A DNA stretch of 64,000 nt, from assembly GCF_018402695.1 (NCBI RefSeq), contig NZ_JAGYIM010000019.1:434001-498000 (forward strand), read 5' to 3'. Position 1 is the stretch's first letter; the number at the start of each line of letters is the position of its first letter. This document shows, one piece after another, positions 45,023-54,197 of the stretch. The notes under the pieces were generated by a model. The model worked only from the letters and a program-made list of their open reading frames with translations, was not told the DNA's origin and made no database searches. The position numbers and the translations under genes are program-made. Source of the stretch: Arsukibacterium sp. (lineage in GTDB: Bacteria > Pseudomonadota > Gammaproteobacteria > Enterobacterales > Alteromonadaceae).

Positions 45023-47803
45023 TTAGAAGCTTTGAGTGTACCGGATGTAGCTGATACGACCGAAAGCATTATACAAGTTGAAGTTGTAATCACGTGAGCC
45101 ACGGGCTGCAGCTGAAGTACCGAACTCTGGTAACTTCTCAAACGCGTTTTGGGCGCCGATAGAAATACGGGCATTCCAAGGTGCATTGTAAGTTAACTGC
45201 AGGTCATGGGTAGTCCAGGTTGCAATATGGCCTTCCTGTACACCACCAGTAACGGTGTTGTACTGAGAACCGATAACGTTGATATTCCAGGCGAAGTCAA
45301 AATCACCGAACACATACTGGTTGTTCAGGTTAATCCGCTGCTGTGGTAAGCCAGGATCTTTAACGGTATTACGGCCACCATCAGTGGTGTAATCAATGAT
45401 GTGTGACACATACAGGTTATTGATTAAACGACCAGCGTTACCGAAATCAAAGTTAGTACGGATGTTTAAATCCACACCAGAAGTTTCCAGGGTACCTTCG
45501 TTACCATAACCCGCATCGATCCGGGTGATAATACCGTCCACACGAGTCACACCTAAACCAGCAGGTGCAGCACGGCCTTCATCTTCAAAGTTAATTAAAT
45601 CCTGAGAAGTGAACTGACGGATCCGGTCTTCAATTTCGATGTTGTAGTAATCGGCCTTAACAAATAACCAGTCGTCAAACTGATAAGCTGCACCAAAGGC
45701 GTACTGAGTTGATGACTCTGAGCTTAAGTCAGGGTTAGCAATATAGAACGCGTTAATCTGACATGGGTCATCTGCTGCACCGGTCAGGAAGCCACAAGTC
45801 ACCGGATCAGCAACTGAGTCAGCTGAGAACGAGGTCGCCTGAGTTAAGATATCCAGTGACGGCGCACGGAAACCTAAACCATATGACGCCCGTAACAATA
45901 ACCCTTCAGCCGCTTCATAACGTAAACCCACTTTTGGTGAGAAGTCTGAACCATAATCTGAGTAGTTATCGAAACGACCCGCTAATGATACTTCTAAGTC
46001 ATCAGTTGCAGGCAGTAAGGTTTCGAAGAACGCTGCGTTAACTGAACGGTCACCGCCAGCTGAGGCACCTGATGAACCGCCTACTAAACCGGCAGCAGAC
46101 TGAGAGTCATATTTATCAGAGTAAACTTCTTCACGACGCTCAACACCTACTGAACCCTGAGCGATACCACCGGCCATTTCGAACAGGTCGAAAGAAGCAC
46201 TACCGTAGTATTCATTGATATCAAACTGTGATTTACGGGCAGTGGTTACCACACCGGCCTGTAACACGCTTTCAGGGTTGTCGCTTGGGTTTTGAATATC
46301 ATAACCTGAACGACAGCCTGCAGGGTCAAACGAGCCGTCTGCACAGTAACCAGGGTTAAAGCTGTTAACATTACCCCAGGCAGTTGTTGCTGCCAGGTAG
46401 CCATCACCTAACCCAACAGTCTGGTTGCGAACACGACGGGCACCAAAGTCAATATCGATTTCGCCAACCCGGCCCATAGAGCCAATCAGGAAATCAACGT
46501 TTTCGTTGTCGATAGTGTTGTCACGGTTACCCATGGCAGCAAAACGGTGATAGAAGAACACCGGTACGTTTGGACCTACTAAAGTCTGGTCATACGCAAC
46601 AGCATTCGGGTTGTTTGCATCGTACATCCAGGCGTCTGGATTGGTCGGGTTGTTGTAGCTGTCAACCGGAGTAGCTAAACCAGCATAAAAACCGTTTGAA
46701 TCCGGGGCTGGTGCATAACGACCGAATGATGTGGTTTTTGCTACGCTGGCGTTAGCATATACTGACCAGTCGTCATTGATTTGATGATTTAACTTAACAA
46801 ATAATGACTCGTTGCCAATTGACGCTTCGTTAGCATTAGTCGCGTTAAAGTCAAACTGACAACGTGGGCTCACTACGCCGTCCGGACGAACAGTAGTACC
46901 ATCCGGGTTTGTCGTTACTGAAATAGTGTTGAAGTTATCTTCACCACAGCCGCCTGGTACCGACATAATAGGCGCGCCAGCTGCAACCGGGTCACCATCT
47001 TCGTTTAATAATACGTTACCATCTTCGTCTAAGGCATTACCCCAGTGGCGGGCAGCGTTGCTACCGGCAACAAAGTTGTTACCATAAACAGATGAACCTG
47101 GTTGTACCCATGGGAACGCGTTTTCGAAAATAATTTCGCGCTTGTTCCAAGAAACACCACCGATTACCTGAGTTGTGTCGTTGGCAGAACCAAATACGAC
47201 TGAACCGTTCTCACGGTCGCCGCCTTCTGAAGGCACGCTAACCTGGCCAGCACCAACACTAATTTCAACACCGCTGAAATCTTTACGGGTGATAACGTTG
47301 ATTACACCGCCGATTGCGTCTGAACCGTATACCGCTGATGCACCATCAGACAGAATTTCAATACGCTCAACAGCCGCCATCGGGATAGAGTTCAAATCCT
47401 GTGATGAACCGGTTGAAGGTGACATCGTTAAACGACGGCCATCCACCAATACCAGAGTACGGCTGGCACCCAGGCCACGCATGTTAACCTGGCTCACGCC
47501 CTGAGCAGAGCTACCAGATTGCGGGCGGAAAGAACCAGCGCTGTTGAACGTGGTGTTCCGGATTAAATCAGCTACAGAAATTTCGCCTGATAACTCAATT
47601 GCCTCACGGTCAATAACTGTTACAGGCAGAGCACCTTCTAAATCGGTACGTTTAATACGCGAACCGGTAACTTCAATTCGTTCAACTTTGGCCGTTTCAT
47701 CTTCTTCCGCTGCCGTTACTGATGCAGTGAAAGCGGTAGCTGAAGCCGCGCCGAAGGCGATAGCTAAGCGCACAGCTTTATTTAATTTATTATTCGTATA
47801 CAT
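45023..47803 (-). CDS. TonB-dependent outer-membrane receptor (926 aa)
   Basis: Signal peptide 1-31 (MYTNNKLNKAVRLAIAFGAAS...VTAAE), TonB-box-like VERIEVTGSRI, plug domain (about 50-165; QVNMRGLGASRTLVLVDGRR, VERIEILSDGASAVYGSDAIGGVINVITRKD), and a barrel that ends in YTQSF with a C-terminal Phe. The plug resembles that of the receptor at 35.6-38.6 kb, but the barrel differs, so they probably carry different ligands. A GGGAG site precedes the start in the same sequence context (GTCCAGGGAGA) as in the paralogue. The ligand is not evident. Confidence 0.93.
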   Translation of the reverse strand: MYTNNKLNKAVRLAIAFGAASATAFTASVTAAEEDETAKVERIEVTGSRIKRTDLEGALPVTVIDREAIELSGEISVADLIRNTTFNSAGSFRPQSGSSAQGVSQVNMRGLGASRTLVLVDGRRLTMSPSTGSSQDLNSIPMAAVERIEILSDGASAVYGSDAIGGVINVITRKDFSGVEISVGAGQVSVPSEGGDRENGSVVFGSANDTTQVIGGVSWNKREIIFENAFPWVQPGSSVYGNNFVAGSNAARHWGNALDEDGNVLLNEDGDPVAAGAPIMSVPGGCGEDNFNTISVTTNPDGTTVRPDGVVSPRCQFDFNATNANEASIGNESLFVKLNHQINDDWSVYANASVAKTTSFGRYAPAPDSNGFYAGLATPVDSYNNPTNPDAWMYDANNPNAVAYDQTLVGPNVPVFFYHRFAAMGNRDNTIDNENVDFLIGSMGRVGEIDIDFGARRVRNQTVGLGDGYLAATTAWGNVNSFNPGYCADGSFDPAGCRSGYDIQNPSDNPESVLQAGVVTTARKSQFDINEYYGSASFDLFEMAGGIAQGSVGVERREEVYSDKYDSQSAAGLVGGSSGASAGGDRSVNAAFFETLLPATDDLEVSLAGRFDNYSDYGSDFSPKVGLRYEAAEGLLLRASYGLGFRAPSLDILTQATSFSADSVADPVTCGFLTGAADDPCQINAFYIANPDLSSESSTQYAFGAAYQFDDWLFVKADYYNIEIEDRIRQFTSQDLINFEDEGRAAPAGLGVTRVDGIITRIDAGYGNEGTLETSGVDLNIRTNFDFGNAGRLINNLYVSHIIDYTTDGGRNTVKDPGLPQQRINLNNQYVFGDFDFAWNINVIGSQYNTVTGGVQEGHIATWTTHDLQLTYNAPWNARISIGAQNAFEKLPEFGTSAAARGSRDYNFNLYNAFGRISYIRYTQSF

Positions 47804-48319
47804 GTATTTCTCCCTGGACCACTATCTCGCTAGTGATTCTATTTTTAAACAGTTACCAATATTTAAAGGCAATTGGCACTCCATTCATCTCGGATTTACT
47901 CCGATTTGTCGCGTCCTGATAATAAACGGTATTTTTCGGTAGGGTCAACAGCTTTTATTGAACAATTTCGCCCGGTAGCGGTCAGCAGCGGGTTTTGCAC
48001 AAAATTCAGGCAATCTGACAAACAGGGCAGTTTTGCCCCAAAATGGCGCCAAACAACCTTAAATATCTTAATAGGCCGGCTATTTACGCCCGCATTGCTG
48101 TTATTTGATACTTTTAATCGCTTGCAATGGTCAAGTGCAATCATAAATTCGTAATTTATTATTTACACTCTGCTGGTTTTACCGGAATGTCATTTTCTAT
48201 CCTGACCGAACTAATTCAGCAAGATAAACATGATATGCAATTTTTTTGCGCTGGAAGACGCTGTTTTACAGGCAACAAGCGCTTTGCTAAATCCATGTTA
48301 GCTGGTTAGAATTAGAAAA
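47804..48319. other. Intergenic region between the TonB receptor and dinG
   Basis: About 520 bases with no credible gene; the open frames here have no ribosome site and no gene-like composition. It should hold the divergent promoters of the receptor (leftward) and dinG (rightward). Visible signals: a short palindrome TGGCGCCA (48042-48049), and the small hairpin GGGCA / TGCCC nearby (about 48026-48039). No transcription factor site was recognised apart from the LexA box that follows. Confidence 0.5.
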
Positions 48320-48335
48320 CTGTACGTCTATACAG
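48320..48335 (+). promoter_or_regulatory. LexA (SOS) box of dinG
   Basis: CTGTACGTCTATACAG fits the LexA rule CTGT-N8-ACAG exactly. It is 15 bases upstream of the dinG start, and dinG is a known SOS gene in E. coli. Confidence 0.85.
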
Positions 48336-48350
48336 GCAATCTGGCCATTC

Positions 48351-50405
48351 ATGACAACTGAGCAAATGCTTTCTGAAAAGCTGAAACAACAAATCCGGGA
48401 CGCCCAGCAACAGTTAAAAACCGCGTTGCCAAATTACCATAACCGGCCGGGCCAGAATAAGCTGATTGCGGAAATGGCGAATATAGTTGCCGGCCACTAT
48501 CACCGGCATGACCGGATAGGTCTGGTTGAAGCCGGCACGGGTACCGGTAAGTCACTGGCCTATTTACTGGCGACCCTGCCGGTGGCATTGGCCCGGCAGA
48601 AAGTACTGGTTATCGCAACAGCAACGGTGGCCTTGCAAGAGCAACTTATAAACAAAGACCTGCCATTCTTTCGCCAGCACAGTGGTATTGAATTTGAATA
48701 CAACCTGGTGAAAGGTCGCTCGCGCTATGCTTGTATCGAGCGGTTAAAGCAGCAACTGGTGCAGCCGGATTTACTGACTAGTAGCGAGCGTAGTCAGGTT
48801 GCCCTGCTGGAAACCCTCTATCAAGCCTGGCAGCAGCGCAGTTGGCTTGGCGATAAAGACACCCTGCCCACAGCCGTGGACGACACATTGTGGCACAGTA
48901 TCAGCGCGGATCCATATCACTGCAGTAAACATGATAAACGTCACCAGCATTGCCCGTTTCATCTGGCCCGGGCAGAAATAAGTGATGCCCAGTTACTGGT
49001 GGTGAACCACAGTTTGCTGCTGGCCGACCTTGCGGGCGGTAACGCCATTCTGCCAGCCCCGGAAGACTGTATTTATGTCATCGATGAGGCGCATCATTTG
49101 CCGGCTTGTGGCCGCGATTATTTCGCTGCTTTTGCTCAGTTAAGCCAACCTCAGCTGTGGCTGGATAAACTAGGCCTGCTGGTCAATCAGTTAATCCAGA
49201 CCCTGCCTGAGACCTGCTTAAAAGATCTGCTAAAGCTGGATGACAGTCGCAATGAAATGCTGAGCCTGCTAAAGCCCGTGGAACGCAGCCTGCCCGAATG
49301 GCAAAGCCGCTGGTTTACCGGACCCGATCAACCGGATTACCGCTTTGCACACGCCGCGCTGCCCAAATTATGGCAGCAACAAGCTGAACCTATTGCCCGT
49401 TGTGCCCAGAAAACCCTGGCGTTACTTGATAAAATAAGTGCCGCGGTTGGTGAGGTTGCATTAACCCCGGCTAAACGTAAAAATCAGAGTAAACTCCTGC
49501 AGGAGCTGAGCCAGCTGGCGCAAAAGTTGGAGCAACAGCAAGCTTTGTGGCAATTGTATGCGCAGCCGCAGCCTGAGCCGGCGTACCAGGCGCGCTGGGT
49601 GGTTAAGGATGACCAGCAGCTGACTGCCCATGCCTGCCCGCTCAGTGTTGCCAATACCCTGGAGCAAATGTTGTTCTCTCAGGCCTACGCCTGCATTTTA
49701 TGCTCCGCCACCCTGACCGTATTAAATTCATTTGACCACATAAAGTATGAGCTTGGTTTAACCGCCCACCCCGGGCTACAAACTGTCAGAGTTGACTCGC
49801 CTTTTGCCTATCAGCAAAACGGCGTCATTATCCTGCCCAAAATGCAAAACGAACCGACAGCTAATGCTTATACCGACGAGCTGATAAGTATACTGCCAGG
49901 CTACCTACCCAAACAGCAAGCCAGTCTGGTGTTGTTTGCGTCATATTGGCAAATGCAACAAGTTGCAGAGGCGCTCAGAAAAAAAGATTTATCATTGTTG
50001 GTGCAAGGTGAAGCCTCACGTCAGGCTTTGCTCAGTCTGCATAATGACAACTGCCAGCATAATAAAACCAGTATTTTGTTTGGCACCCAGAGTTTCTCAG
50101 AGGGGCTGGATTTACCGGGCAAACTGCTTACTAACCTGGTTATCACCAAACTCCCTTTTGCGGTGCCAACATCGCCGTTGGAAGCAGCAATGAGCGAAGC
50201 AGTTACCCGCAAAGGCGGTAATCCGTTTGTGCAACTGGCTGTTCCCGCCACCGCGAGGAAACTGGTACAGGCTTGTGGTAGACTGCTGCGCCAGGAACAG
50301 GACCAGGGCAGGATCATCATCCTGGATCGGCGGCTGGTAACCAAATCATATGGTAAAGCGATGCTGGATACCCTGCCACCCTTTAAACGCCAGATTGATT
50401 ATTAA
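48351..50405 (+). CDS. dinG: ATP-dependent DNA helicase DinG
   Basis: 684 residues, XPD-like superfamily 2 helicase that resolves R-loops and D-loops. Walker A is AGTGTGKS (61-68), motif II is DEAH in VIDEAHHLP, and the C-terminal half has GRLLRQEQDQGRIIILDRRL. The Fe-S domain shows Cys128, Cys191 and Cys201; E. coli DinG has four Cys (120, 194, 199, 205) and the third seems absent here (see finding). A LexA box lies 15 bases upstream. The exact start is uncertain: no strong ribosome site precedes ATG 48351, and ATG 48366 is possible. Confidence 0.92.
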   Translation: MTTEQMLSEKLKQQIRDAQQQLKTALPNYHNRPGQNKLIAEMANIVAGHYHRHDRIGLVEAGTGTGKSLAYLLATLPVALARQKVLVIATATVALQEQLINKDLPFFRQHSGIEFEYNLVKGRSRYACIERLKQQLVQPDLLTSSERSQVALLETLYQAWQQRSWLGDKDTLPTAVDDTLWHSISADPYHCSKHDKRHQHCPFHLARAEISDAQLLVVNHSLLLADLAGGNAILPAPEDCIYVIDEAHHLPACGRDYFAAFAQLSQPQLWLDKLGLLVNQLIQTLPETCLKDLLKLDDSRNEMLSLLKPVERSLPEWQSRWFTGPDQPDYRFAHAALPKLWQQQAEPIARCAQKTLALLDKISAAVGEVALTPAKRKNQSKLLQELSQLAQKLEQQQALWQLYAQPQPEPAYQARWVVKDDQQLTAHACPLSVANTLEQMLFSQAYACILCSATLTVLNSFDHIKYELGLTAHPGLQTVRVDSPFAYQQNGVIILPKMQNEPTANAYTDELISILPGYLPKQQASLVLFASYWQMQQVAEALRKKDLSLLVQGEASRQALLSLHNDNCQHNKTSILFGTQSFSEGLDLPGKLLTNLVITKLPFAVPTSPLEAAMSEAVTRKGGNPFVQLAVPATARKLVQACGRLLRQEQDQGRIIILDRRLVTKSYGKAMLDTLPPFKRQIDY

Positions 50406-50463
50406 CGACATTATTAACAACAACCCAGTTGAGCAAAAGCTGGAAATAACAGGATAACGCCAG

Positions 50464-51249
50464 GTGCTGATTGAACTGCTGCCTCCCACTGACTTACTGC
50501 TGATCCTCTGCGCGGTAGCGTTTATTGCGGGTTATATCGATGCCATCGCCGGCGGCGGGGGCTTACTGACGGTACCGGCATTACTGACAGCGGGTTTGCC
50601 GCCCCACCTGGTGCTGGGTACCAACAAGCTGGCGGCAACCTTTGGCTCACTTACGGCCTCACTAACCTACTACCGCAAGCGGCTGTTTAACCCACGCTAT
50701 TGGCGGCGCAGCCTGGGTTATACCGCAATCGGCGCCTTACTGGGCACTCTGGTGGTGGATCAATTAAGCACGTCGCTGCTGGAAAAGCTATTACCGATAC
50801 TGATATTGCTGGCGGCTATTTATACCTTGTTCAACCGGATCCAACCGGATGACCGGCTGCAGCTGCCTGCACAAAACAGCAAGCTTTTTTGGCAGCAACG
50901 CCTGCAGGGGTTAACGCTGGGTTTTTATGATGGCGTGGCCGGTCCCGGTACCGGCGCTTTCTGGATGGTCTCAAGTATGGCCATGTACAAAATTAATCTG
51001 TTGCTGACCAGTGGCGTAGCCAGGACAATGAATTTTATCAGCAATGGTTTCTCGCTGGTGGCCTTTATGGCGCTGGGTCATGTTAATTATGTACTGGGCA
51101 TTGCCATGGGGTTGTGTCTGATGCTGGGCGCATTTCTGGGCGCCCATAGTGCTATTCGCTTTGGCAGCAAGTTTATCCGGCCGGTGTTTATCAGCGTGGT
51201 CATCGCTATTGCCCTGCGCTTAGCCTGGCAAGCCTGGAGTAATACATGA
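50464..51249 (+). CDS. TauE/SafE family anion permease
   Basis: 261 residues, about eight membrane helices. The opening TDLLLILCAVAFIAGYIDAIAGGGGLLTVPALLTAG is the classical TauE/SafE half-repeat (DAIAGGGG), and the second half has the matching GFYDGVAGPGTGAFW. Members export sulfite, sulfoacetate or other organic anions; this substrate is unknown. It is the YfcA subtype by the GTNKLAATFGS motif. It starts with GTG at 50464, with AGGA 9 bases upstream; its stop overlaps the priC start by four bases (ATGA), so the two are translationally coupled. Confidence 0.9.
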   Translation: MLIELLPPTDLLLILCAVAFIAGYIDAIAGGGGLLTVPALLTAGLPPHLVLGTNKLAATFGSLTASLTYYRKRLFNPRYWRRSLGYTAIGALLGTLVVDQLSTSLLEKLLPILILLAAIYTLFNRIQPDDRLQLPAQNSKLFWQQRLQGLTLGFYDGVAGPGTGAFWMVSSMAMYKINLLLTSGVARTMNFISNGFSLVAFMALGHVNYVLGIAMGLCLMLGAFLGAHSAIRFGSKFIRPVFISVVIAIALRLAWQAWSNT

Positions 51250-51803
51250 GTGCCCTGCATTTACTGGCGAGTCAGCTAAATGAGTTATATCAGCGGGCAT
51301 GCACAATTGACAGCATGCGCCAACCCGGTAAACCACAAGACTGGTTTGAAAGTGGCCTGTTTAGCTGTCACTCACCCGACTTAGCAGACTACGTTGCTGA
51401 TGCCAGGCGCAACCTGCAACGGCTGACAGACAATCAGCCACCGCTGTCAGCGGCCAGCCAGCAACGCCTAGCCAAGCATTTAGCCGCTCAGGTTGATGCG
51501 CTAACCCGGGCGTTCAGCAACCAGCAAACCCGCAGCAAGTTTCAACGTAGTATCAAAATCAACCGGGTGCAGACCGACAAACCGGTTGTCAGTAAGGCGG
51601 GCACAGTCGACCTATACCAGCAGTTAAGCGATTTTCAGCAATTTGAGCGCAGGTTACTGGACATGATAGAGCAGGCTGAACGTTACAGCAGCGACGGCAA
51701 TACCAATCGTGTTTTGGCTTTGCATGCCAGGCTGGGCCGCTGCCGCAAAGCCATCAGCGACGTTGAGCAGGCTATTTTGCAGCACGAGCGCCAAGTACCC
51801 TGA
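51246..51803 (+). CDS. priC: Primosomal replication protein PriC
   Basis: 185 residues. PriC starts DnaB reloading on stalled forks with gaps. The identification rests on the C-terminal part, FERRLLDMIEQAERY and ALHARLGRCRKAISDVEQ, which aligns with E. coli PriC, plus a helical, Gln-rich make-up and normal length. The N-terminus is less conserved, as usual. It overlaps the TauE-like gene by four bases and the deacetylase gene by one base. In E. coli priC is next to ybaM; here ybaM is 2.4 kb further on. Confidence 0.82.
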   Translation: MSALHLLASQLNELYQRACTIDSMRQPGKPQDWFESGLFSCHSPDLADYVADARRNLQRLTDNQPPLSAASQQRLAKHLAAQVDALTRAFSNQQTRSKFQRSIKINRVQTDKPVVSKAGTVDLYQQLSDFQQFERRLLDMIEQAERYSSDGNTNRVLALHARLGRCRKAISDVEQAILQHERQVP

Positions 51804-52741
51804 TGGCGACCGTAGCACCAGGCCTGGTCTACCACCCATGCTACAGTGCGCTCAGCCTGCCAGAGCGCCATCGCTACCCAATTACCAAATATCAGGCCTT
51901 GTACCAGGCATTGTTGTTCGCAGGAATATCTCCGGAAGCTTTCTGGACGCCTGAACCCATCGTCGCCACTGAACTGACAAACATCCACGATAACGACTAT
52001 ATCAACAGTATTTGCAACGGCTCGATAACAACCCAAGCCATGCGCCGCATCGGTTTTCCGTGGTCGCAGCAACTGGTTGACCGTTCTCTGGTATCCGTTG
52101 CTGGCACCCGGTTAGCTGCCGAGCTGGCACTAAGCCATGGCATTGGCCTGCATTTAAGCGGGGGTTATCATCATGCCAGGCGTAGTGAAGGTGCTGGCTT
52201 TTGTGTATTTAACGACCTGGCGTTTACCGCCCAAAGTATGGTGAGCCGCGGTGTGGGCAAAATTCTGATTTTTGATCTGGATGTGCATCAGGGCGATGGC
52301 ACTGCTGGTATTTTTGCGACCGAGCCGGCTATTATTACCGCGTCTATACATTGCGAGAAAAACTTTCCGGCCCGTAAAATCAACTCAGACTGGGATATTG
52401 GTCTGGCTAAACAGTGCAGTGATACCGAGTATTTGGAAACAGTAAGCCAGAGCCTGGAATGTTTGCTGAACTGGCATCAGCCGGAACTGGTGCTGTACGA
52501 TGCCGGGGTGGATATTCATCAGCAAGATGAACTGGGGTTGCTGGACATATCCACAGAGGCGATTTATCAACGGGATTTGCAGGTACTGACTGCCTGTCGT
52601 AACCGTAATATCCCGGTAGCTGCGGTGATTGGCGGTGGTTATCAGCGGGATGTAGCAGCCTTAACCCAACTGCATTTGCAATTGTTTAAGGCTGCGTTTA
52701 GCGTTGCTGGTTTATCGCTCTGGCCCGAAATAGAAACCTAG
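51803..52741 (+). CDS. Histone deacetylase family protein
   Basis: 312 residues, an arginase-fold hydrolase of the bacterial HDAC/acetylpolyamine amidohydrolase kind. Zinc and catalytic residues are visible: GGYHHA (two His), FDLDVHQGDG (Asp and His ligands) and DAGVDIH (Asp ligand); GGGYQRD closes the site. The order and length suit class IV-like bacterial members that start H-Y-P-E-x-P-x-R; here LPERHRYPITKYQAL. The substrate is unknown. It overlaps priC by one base (TGATG) and its end overlaps the convergent TDO gene by 30 bases. Confidence 0.9.
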   Translation: MATVAPGLVYHPCYSALSLPERHRYPITKYQALYQALLFAGISPEAFWTPEPIVATELTNIHDNDYINSICNGSITTQAMRRIGFPWSQQLVDRSLVSVAGTRLAAELALSHGIGLHLSGGYHHARRSEGAGFCVFNDLAFTAQSMVSRGVGKILIFDLDVHQGDGTAGIFATEPAIITASIHCEKNFPARKINSDWDIGLAKQCSDTEYLETVSQSLECLLNWHQPELVLYDAGVDIHQQDELGLLDISTEAIYQRDLQVLTACRNRNIPVAAVIGGGYQRDVAALTQLHLQLFKAAFSVAGLSLWPEIET

Positions 52742-53809
52742 CTTGCGTTTTACTGGTTCCGGCAATACCGGCAACTCAGATTTGGGCAATAAAAACGTTG
52801 CCATATTAAATAAGTCAGTAAAGATCCGGTTCTTTTCTGTTGTACGCTTTAAGTAATCATGGCCAGACGAGCCACCCGTACCTATTTTAGTTCCAAGCAT
52901 TCGTTGTACCATCATAGCGTGCTTGTAGCGCCAGATCGTCAGGTTTTCATCAATCTCTGTCAGGCAGGTCAGCAGTTGAAACGGCAAGTTAAATACCGGC
53001 TCTTCCTGATACAGGCTAATAAACAAAGCCGAGAGCATGGCACGCTGACTTAGCCGGAAACTACCCTGGTTTTGCAGCTCCTGATATTTATCTTTGTCCA
53101 GCAAGGCGGCAAATTTAGCCCGGGTACGTGCAATCTCTGCCAATTGCAATTCACGCTCCTGCTCTGCTATCTGTACTATTCCGGAGACGGTGCTGGCATC
53201 GTCATCCAGCATTTGCTCAGTGGCATTGTGATACATCTGCCAGAAGCTGAAATCGTCGAGCTGTAAAAATGGCATCCGCTCCAGCCATTTCTCTATGCGT
53301 TCGAATAAACTGGGTTCTGTTTCCAGGGCCTCTAAAAAACGCCGGTCTTTCTCATTTAACCGGCTGTAAAATGAGTTTTTATCAAAGTCGATGCGATATT
53401 CACTTTTCAGACCCAAACCGATTTCCAGCATTTTAAACTGGACACTCTGAAACCCTGAGGCCGGCACCAGATAATCGCGGAACGACATAAAATCCTGCGG
53501 TGTCATCGTTTCCATCACCGCAATTTGCTGATTCAGCAATTGCTGAATACTAATTACCCGTTTCAGCTTATGGACTATGCCGGTTAACTGCTGATCTTTA
53601 ACTTCTGCTTCAGCAAATACCGCCATTACCGCTTTTAGCTCATGCAGAATTTGCTTAAACCACAATTCATACACCTGATGCACGACAATAAATAAGGTTT
53701 CATCATGGGCTTCGTTGGCGTATTTGGCGCTTTCAGGCGCCTGCGCAGTGAGTATTTTATCCAGCTGCAGGTAATCGCCGTAGTAACAGGGTGTGGTGTT
53801 TTTTTGCAT
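52712..53809 (-). CDS. Tryptophan 2,3-dioxygenase
   Basis: 365 residues. Heme dioxygenase that opens the indole ring of tryptophan to N-formylkynurenine. Visible parts: DETLFIVVHQVYELWFKQILHEL near 37-59 with the distal His, FRDYLVPASGFQSVQFKMLE, the WRYKHAMMVQRMLGTKIGTGGSSG heme-ligand His region (in parts), and YLKRTTEKNRIFTDLF. It is longer than compact bacterial TDO (about 280), with additional helical material between, closer to animal TDO length. No other kynurenine gene is near. Its 3' end overlaps the deacetylase gene by 30 bases. Confidence 0.9.
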   Translation of the reverse strand: MQKNTTPCYYGDYLQLDKILTAQAPESAKYANEAHDETLFIVVHQVYELWFKQILHELKAVMAVFAEAEVKDQQLTGIVHKLKRVISIQQLLNQQIAVMETMTPQDFMSFRDYLVPASGFQSVQFKMLEIGLGLKSEYRIDFDKNSFYSRLNEKDRRFLEALETEPSLFERIEKWLERMPFLQLDDFSFWQMYHNATEQMLDDDASTVSGIVQIAEQERELQLAEIARTRAKFAALLDKDKYQELQNQGSFRLSQRAMLSALFISLYQEEPVFNLPFQLLTCLTEIDENLTIWRYKHAMMVQRMLGTKIGTGGSSGHDYLKRTTEKNRIFTDLFNMATFLLPKSELPVLPEPVKRKLGFYFGPER

Positions 53810-53936
53810 AAGAGAATTCCGCTGTGTCAGACCACGGCATTGTAACAGCCCGCTTCGTTAACTCAATCTTTCTATGGCCTTTTGCTGCTAAGCTGATTAT
53901 GCTGAATATCGACATTCTGAAACTGACGAGGCAACA

Positions 53937-54197
53937 ATGAAGCTGGACGATGACATTCATAACTATTATGAAAAACTGCTACTGGACCATATCGTTGAAT
54001 TAGCGCTCGACAGCAGCAAAGACAGCGAATATCTGGCCGATTTATGCTGTATATCACTTAACCTGCTGCCACCCCGTTATATCCGCTATGAAGTAGATAT
54101 GTCGTTTTACCTGCCGCAAAGTGAACGCTTTGAAATGCAAATGAAAGTGAAGGAAGCCGTCAGCCGGGCCCGACAATTTCTGGATGACAATAAGTGA
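53937..54197 (+). CDS. ComFB family protein
   Basis: 86 residues. It matches the late-competence ComFB family by the DDDIHNYYEKLLLDHIVELA start, the DLCCISLNLLPPRYIRYEVD core and the Leu/Pro-rich middle. In Bacillus comFB is in the competence operon; in cyanobacteria ComFB proteins bind cyclic di-nucleotides (recalled). Two GGDEF genes and another signalling operon are in this window, so c-di-GMP sensing is a reasonable guess. It overlaps the ybaM start by one base. Confidence 0.75.
   Translation: MKLDDDIHNYYEKLLLDHIVELALDSSKDSEYLADLCCISLNLLPPRYIRYEVDMSFYLPQSERFEMQMKVKEAVSRARQFLDDNK

Noticed and set aside
35631-47803. A single RiPP biosynthetic operon
   Set aside because: At least two strong terminators split the region and no precursor-like small gene was found, so only a looser association can be proposed.
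47873-48154. Open frame of 93 codons in the receptor-dinG gap
   Set aside because: No ribosome site, mixed composition, no similarity recognised, and it covers the place where two promoters are expected.
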